Part shown: piece by piece, positions 57,896-64,000 of the stretch
Numbering within the stretch: position 1 is the stretch's first letter
Layout of the letters: every line of letters begins with the position of its first letter
NCBI RefSeq assembly: GCF_004664715.2
Contig: NC_051072.1
Location: 40,667,142 to 40,731,141 of the forward strand
DNA from: Peromyscus leucopus
Lineage: Eukaryota > Chordata > Mammalia > Rodentia > Cricetidae
DNA length: 64,000 nt
Reading direction: 5' to 3'
Position numbers and translations under genes: made by a program
The notes under the pieces: generated by a model
Seen by the model: the letters and a program-made list of their open reading frames with translations, nothing else
Databases searched by the model: none
What the model was told of the DNA's origin: nothing

Positions 57896-60149
57896 TAGGC
57901 TGTAAATACATACTTAACACAACCTAAATATAAAGAGGATCTCTGCAAAAAAAAAATTATTTCTAACACTTGTAAGAAAATGATTTTTAAAAATTTAAAT
58001 CAGTTTTTTTATTGTTTTGTACTACAGTAAGATTTTTACAAAGAATATAGTGGAAATGAATTTTTATGGATTCTTTTTTAATTTTCAAATTTTTCCACCC
58101 TAGAAAGTATGAATGCTTAGCCACCATTTTCTGACCATTTTAGTGTACATGCAAGGGACACATCTTACTCTATAAGCAGTCCAGGAAATACTTTGTCTTG
58201 CATCTGTTTTCCAATCTGCTAACCCCTTTTATACTTCAGGAAACTAAAGCCACATATGGTTCTATAAATTATTCATGTGTATATCCAATGCATATGTAAT
58301 TTGTCCATATACGTTACTCTGTAATGTGCCCCCCCCCAAACACACATACAATAGAATGAAATATCAAATCCTTAGAGAAACCTCAAGACTTAACAGACTG
58401 GCCAAGCTTCCATGTAAACTCTCAGGGTGATAGAGGCCAATTTACTGCAGACCTCTGCAGTTCTGAGATGCTTTCTAGGGCAGTGATTCAGAGTATAGAC
58501 TATGGACCCAAACTACCTGGTTTGAGCTGCTCTTCACCGGAAGGATGGAGCTACTATGAGAACACACCTTAGGGACAACCAACAGCTGTGTTCTAAAATC
58601 CATCACTGTGTTTGTATCAAGACCTTGCTTCTCCAGCTCCATAGCTAGTCGTGACAAATACGGCCAAGCCAACCTGTTTCTAAACCTAAAATTCCTCTAA
58701 TAACCATCTCAAACCCTTCGTCTTGCTAAGCCTTCCTTAAGCTACATGGTAGTCTAGGATACTCTACCCGACATACCTTCCCTGTCACTTGCACTTGAGG
58801 TCACATTTGAACTGTCAAGTGATAATCCACCCAACTCCTTCCCTGTCTCACAAAAAAAGACCTACACATGTAATCCTGTCTTGGCATCTCCTTGGGTAAC
58901 AAAATTGAGACACCAGTTTTGGTGCATGGGGCATTTGTAGTCCCTGGCATAAGACTGCAGCTTATGTTGACCTGGGACAACGTCCCAGTGGAGACAAATA
59001 CTGTAGTAGGTGTAAGGATACAAGGATTTAGAAAATAGAGCGGGAGTGGTGCCTACAAAGACAACAGAGTTGGCTGGTCTAACTTTGTTGGCAACCTGAA
59101 GAAATAAATGGCTGTGAAGCTATTGGTAGCTAAATGTGAGAAGCAGTGTGCTGACTTCTAAAGAGGCCTTTAGCACCTGAAGCAGGACAGAGCCAGCTGG
59201 ACTGCAGCTTAAGAGCCCATTGCTAAGAGGCACAGCACTCCACCCACATCTGGGCATTGAATATTTAGGCAAGTCTGTTAATATGATGGTAGAGAGATGT
59301 AGGATCCTGAACACGGAATGAGGTCATCTGGTTGGTACCCATAGACTCCCTCTGGTTTAACTGGCATGTCTGATGTGCTAGAGAAAAGCCCTTGCTTCCC
59401 TCCTCCCTGAACTGCCCTTCACTTCACTTCTTGGCTGCCAGACCAGACCAAACATTAGGATTAAATCCCAGCATAACCTAACTAAGACAAGCTGGCATGT
59501 ACCGCAGGAACCAGGAGAGTACAGTTGGGACTAGATGTTAATGGTGCTTGGTTCTGTGGATTGAAAGCTATCATGGTAGGGAGAGCCAAATGAAAAATTG
59601 AAGTGCCTCTTGTTCTGCCAAGATAGATCAGAAGCAAACGTGTGTGTTGGAGGAAGATAGAGATCCATGCCCCCATTTAAGACCTAAAGGATGGAGGAGA
59701 GTTGTTCCAGGCTGAAGCCATTAACTTGCCAAGCTGCTCTCTAAAATGGGATGGATCTTAGAGAATGGCTGTAGACGTGTGCTGACTTAACCAAGTAATA
59801 ACCCTGATCCCAGCCTCTAGCCTAGACTCAAGCTTCAGCATATTAATACTACCACAAATACAAAGTATGCAACCATTGATTTAGAAAATGTATTTATTCT
59901 ATTCCAATTGCAAACGAGGAAGAGGAAATAGTTTACCTTCACAAAATACAGACAGAGATATTAATGTGGAATGACTTTTGCCTCAAGCCTGTTAACTCCT
60001 CCACCCTCAAACAACAGCCCAGTCCTCTTTGTTGCCCACATTGTACTGATTGGATATGATGGACAGAAGATGCCACTGTGTTGAATGCCTTCATAGAGCA
60101 TGTGCCCCAGAAGAAGAGAGCAAATACTAAAAAGATTAAAAGTCCTCCT

Positions 60150-60470
60150 ACATTTTTGTTTGTTTGTTTGCTGGCGTTTTGCTCAGTGTGCATGCATGTA
60201 GAGGCCAAAGGCAACCTCAAGTGTCATCCTCAAGAATGCCATCTACCTCCTTTGAGACAGGGTCTCTCATTAGCCTGGAGCTCACCAAATTAGGCTGGAT
60301 TGGCTGGTCAGTGAGCCTCAGGGGTTCTCCTCTCTTTGTCTCCCCAGCACTTAGATTATGAGTACATCCCACCATGCCTGGCATTTCAATGTGTGTTCTG
60401 GGGACTACACTCAGGGCCTCATGGTTGTAAGGCAAACACTGACTTGGCTATCACCCAAGCCTGAGCTCTA
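60150..60470 (-). repeat. Rodent SINE cluster (B4-like with B3-like end)
   Basis: Reverse-oriented: 'tttgagacagggtctctcat', 'tagcctggagctcaccaaat', 'gggactacactcagggcctc'. The subfamily is not certain; frames here are repeat-derived. Confidence 0.65.
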
Positions 60471-60519
60471 CTACTTTGGAAAGGTTTTTAAAGGTCTCGT
60501 GCTCATGGAGTGTTAGTGG

Positions 60520-60865
60520 TGGTGTGTTGGTTAGGGTTTCTGTTGCTGTGAAGAGACACCATGACCATGGCAACTCTTATAAAGGAAAACATGTAATGGG
60601 GCTAGCTTATATTTCAGAGGTTTAGTCCATTATCATCATGGTGGGACACAGCAGCGTGGAGGCAGACATGGTGCTGGAGAGGTAGCTGAGAGTTCTACGT
60701 CTTGCGTAGGGGAACAGAAGAGGTCTGAAACACTGGGCATGGTTTGAGCGTATATGAGACCTCAAAGCCCACCTCCATAGTGACACACTTCCTCCAACAA
60801 GGCCACACCTCCTAATAGTACCACTCCCTTTGGGGGCCATTTTTTTTCAGACCACCACGAGTGGG
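60520..60865 (-). mobile_element. Rodent medium-length interspersed repeat (copy 3)
   Basis: It begins 'ttggttagggtttctgttgc', contains 'aggtttagtccattatcatc' and ends 'gtaccactccctttgggggc'. It is the longest and least altered copy here. Confidence 0.85.
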
Positions 60866-61529
60866 GAGAGATGTGGTGGAGAGTTTGCAGAGATTCCAGT
60901 AGAAGAATCACAGCTCAAGCTTTTCAGATTCTGGAGCAGGGTGATGCCACCTGTAGCAGAGAACTGAATCACCATTAAGATGTCTGTTCTCCTGGCACTG
61001 AGTCCTATCGGGACAGACTAGAGTACATGGAAGCTTGCTCTTCCTATCCCTTATGTGAGTAATAGTCCTTGAACCATTCCAGAAGTATTTATTAGTCCAC
61101 ATTCTGTGGAAAGAAAACACTTTTCCTTCCTCTCATCTTTATCTTTTCATTTATAACATAATACACTTATGACGTTTGATCAACAGATGAAAACCCTCTA
61201 TGATTATTTATTTTGATGTTCTGAATATCCCTGATTTGACCAATGGAAGGCCCAGGATGCCTGTGTCCTTTTCTTGTGCCATCGTTCATTTGGCCCTTTC
61301 CTAATTTTTGATACAAGAGGATGTCCCAGGCTCATCTACATTCCCAGCTCCAACCCTGGCACCAGCTGAGTTTCTGAGGAGCCCTGCTTATTTTCTATGA
61401 CAAACAGTATTCTGGAACCCAAACCTCGGTGCCCGGTTGGCTCATGCTCCTGGCATGTCATTTCTTGTGGCTCTTCTCGGCAGACTACACACATAGCTCT
61501 AGCTACTTCAACATATTAAAAAACACAAG

Positions 61530-61680
61530 TGTTGGCCAGTCATGGTAGTACATGCCCTAATCCCCGCACTCAAGAGGCAGAGGCAAGCAGATATCTGAGT
61601 TCAAGACCAGCCTGATATACATCGTGAATTCCAGGCTAGCCAGGGCTACACAGTGAGAGTCTCTCTCAACAAAGCAAAAT
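61530..61680 (+). repeat. B1 SINE
   Basis: 'Ttggccagtcatggtagtac', 'gagttcaagaccagcctgat', 'gccagggctacacagtgaga'. Confidence 0.9.
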
Positions 61681-62330
61681 ACCTCCAAAGTGTATTTATT
61701 CTACCCGCTCAGGGCCATATTAAGAGTGCTTTCTGGTTTTCTCTTCTGCCACATTTTGAACTCACCCAGCAGAAAGAAACCTGACTGCCATTAATTTCAC
61801 TATTCATGTACTCCAGGGTTCACTATACAGAAAGTAATTTTAGAATTGCTCCCTGATATTATCATGCAAAGAAAACCTACTGGAATTTTAGGTGGCCTGC
61901 CTCTTGTCAGTCATCTCTCAGCTTCGTCACTGACGTGCCATCTGTGGAGTCGAGTTAACAAAGTTGAACTTGGGCCCCAAGGAACCGAGTTTGAGCCATG
62001 AGCAGGGGCCCAACACTCTAGGCTGTCTAGGTTACTAGCTTTAAACCTGTCTACTATAACTAAACATGCCTGACAAAAAAAACTGTTTTTTATTGGGCAA
62101 TAGTAGCCGATCACGGCTTTGTCTTATGGGTCTTAGTGCTTATAATCATGTCAGTAGGAATTGCCACCTCAGCTGAATGAAAGGGCAGACTTCCCCCAGT
62201 GGTGCAGTTTAATCCGTTTAGAAGCACACCGTAATGGATTGCTTTTAAGTCATTCTGTCCGTGTAAAGTACATGAAGCTCAGTTCTCATTTGTGTCTTTT
62301 TATACCTTGCATTATAACCACATCCTTAGT

Positions 62331-62369
<39 letters not shown>
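62331..62369. repeat. (AC)n(AT)n microsatellite
   Basis: ACAC repeat passing directly into ATAT repeat. Confidence 0.93.
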
Positions 62370-62464
62370 AAACAAATGTTTTTGAACAAATATTTAGGAA
62401 ATTATTCAAAGAAAAATGTGCTGTCAAAGACTGTGTTTCAAAATGGGAAGGCCAGTGCTCTCAC

Positions 62465-62490
62465 AAAAAAAAAAAAAAAAAAAAAAAAAA
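62465..62490. repeat. A26 homopolymer
   Basis: A pure A run without an obvious SINE or LINE body upstream. Confidence 0.95.
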
Positions 62491-62689
62491 TCATCTTCAG
62501 GAGGTGGCGTGTTGTAGTTGGAATAGAAATTCAGAGACGAGGATTTTGTGTCATTTGCTGTCAGCAACAAGCTTCCAGAGGTCAAGGCACTGTGGCTTCA
62601 TAACGGTTATGCCACAGCAAGGTCTCCTTCTTATTTGTGGTACTTCGTTGTAACTTACTAAGTACTATTAGGCAATTTTAACTTGCTGT

Positions 62690-63010
62690 GGTGGTTTGGA
62701 TGAGAACAGGCCCCGTACACTCATTCATTTGAATACTAGATCACCAGTTGGTGGAACTATTTGGGAAGGATTAAGAGGTGTGGCTTTCTGGAGGAGGTAC
62801 GTCAAGGGGCTGACTTTTGACTTCAAAAGCCTTCTACCATCCCTGATGAGTTTGTTCTGCCTTTGGCCTTCAGATCGAGATGTGAGCTCTCAGCTGCCCC
62901 TGCCATCATGCCTTCCGTTCATCATCATGAACTCTAACCCTCTGAAACCATAGCCCAATTAAATGCTTACGGTGTTTTACCACAGCAATAGAAAGTAACT
63001 GATACACGTG
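62690..63010 (+). mobile_element. Rodent interspersed repeat related to the 60520-60865 family
   Basis: It starts TGTGGTGGTTTGGATGAGAA, carries 'gaaggattaagaggtgtggc' and 'accctctgaaaccatagccc', and ends 'cagcaatagaaagtaactga'. Its ends are the reverse complement of the ends of copies 1-3, so it is an opposite-orientation subfamily member. Confidence 0.75.
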
Positions 63011-64000
63011 CCATCTTAGCAATAATCTGTAAGCAGACCAAACATGAGTGAACACTTTCGCACTGATAGAGTCTTTGGGGAAGGCTTACACTGTGGTTGT
63101 TAGCATCTGTGTTCATGGTCATCTGGTACACTAGCTTTTGCCTGAACATGAAAAGCATAGACTGACTATTTTCACCAGCCTGGTAGCAGTGCATGAACTT
63201 GCCTGTTTTCCTTGGCATTTTAGCCTTACTGTTAACTGTTTTCTCTTTACTAAAATCAGAATTTATGTTGTCTTTAAAGTGCTTGGCCTATTTTCTGTGA
63301 ACTTGTATTACTAAGAAGATGTTAGGTTAGGGAGGTAAAGGAAAATCACTTTTAATCTTTGAAAAGCACATTGACCCAATTTATAAGGCCATGTGAAGGC
63401 TACTTCTCTATGAATGGACCTGCTTTGATGCTTTCTCACCTAAATGGCCTTAAATTAATCTATCCGTAGTTAAATAATTAGGCAAAATATGAATTTGTTA
63501 TTACTGAGTTCACCTGTCTATTGACTTCCAGTTCATTTCTGTAAAAACCTTTAGCATCAGTTTTACATCGATGGCCTGCTCCTAGGATTAAGACAGTCTA
63601 GCTGGGGTTCCTTTAAGGGAGGTTAATTTTTAAACCAACTATTACTAAATGTCTAGGTAGGCGACTTAAAGATGAGCCCAGTCATATCCATGCTGTGATT
63701 TGTGCTCTTTTATTGTCTTCTCACTCTCCCTCTTCACCCATCCTCACCATTTCTTTTTCTCCTTTCTTACTTTTTGGTACAGAAGGTGTCCCAGTCTCAT
63801 CTGCTTTCCCAGCTCCAATCCTGGGATCATCTGCTTATCTAGGAGCACTGTTTATTCCCGGTCAAGAACGGTATTCACAAACCACTCCAGAGCCTTCCCC
63901 TACCCTCTGGCTTCCACCCTGCTTTCCCTCTTTTAACCTCTCGTGGAGGAGTTATCATCCTCTGAACAGCTCCAATGAAAAGCTGGACGGCTAAGGGCCA

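Larger units (their letters stand above)
50961..64000. other. Gene-poor intergenic DNA beyond Smim15
   Basis: No exon, promoter or pseudogene could be supported here. It holds scattered SINEs, an LTR-like piece (51340-51560), copies of a rodent medium-length repeat, and simple repeats, annotated separately. Stretches 52406-53200, 53346-54250, 55246-55954, 56084-57789, 57891-60149, 61690-62330 and 63011-64000 show nothing recognisable. In human the next gene on this side is ZSWIM6, more than 100 kb away as I recall, consistent with the absence of genes here. Confidence 0.75.

Overview
This window is mammalian nuclear DNA, almost certainly from a muroid rodent and most likely a cricetid (hamster, vole or deer-mouse group). 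The evidence is dense B1, B2/B3, B4 and ID SINEs, rodent L1 (Lx) 3' ends, several rodent LTRs, and a B1 subtype whose left end reads 'tagctttgcgcctttcct'. Nothing looks bacterial or phage-derived, and almost every open reading frame in the window is chance or repeat translation.

Two protein-coding genes can be supported. Ndufaf2 (mitochondrial complex I assembly factor 2) runs on the + strand. Its 41-nt third exon is at 10913-10953 and its terminal coding exon at 44207-44455, joined by a 33.3-kb GT-AG intron. Exons 1 and 2 were not found and probably lie upstream of the window. Smim15 (small integral membrane protein 15, 74 residues) is on the - strand. Its intact single-exon ORF is at 48171-48395, with a likely non-coding 5' exon at 49283-49404 and a first exon ending at 50629 inside a CpG island. 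The island also has a strong splice donor on the + strand (50794/50795), suggesting a divergent non-coding transcript. The two genes converge tail to tail, about 2 kb apart. The order Ndufaf2(+), Smim15(-), then a long gene-poor stretch matches my recollection of the human 5q12.1 region (ERCC8, NDUFAF2, SMIM15, ZSWIM6).

The rest is intron (1-44206) and intergenic DNA (about 51000-64000) filled with repeats. The best-resolved mobile element is a two-LTR endogenous retrovirus-like element at 23485-26789 (- strand). It has a lysine-type primer binding site and a polypurine tract, it sits inside a 29-bp minisatellite, and it contains a second LTR in the opposite orientation. Three solo LTRs (12675-13050, 16993-17456, 28498-29020) each keep a perfect 6-bp target-site duplication. 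Older layers include MIR, an L2 copy split by a B1, L1 remnants and hAT-Charlie DNA transposons. Tandem structures include a 15-bp minisatellite at the left edge, a 68-bp perfect palindrome of CA/TG repeat, and several dinucleotide runs.

I found no convincing new biological system. The points most worth checking are the nested ERV and minisatellite structure, the divergent Smim15 promoter, sense-oriented LTRs with poly(A) signals inside the Ndufaf2 intron, and a few AT-rich repeat-free stretches that may be conserved non-coding elements.
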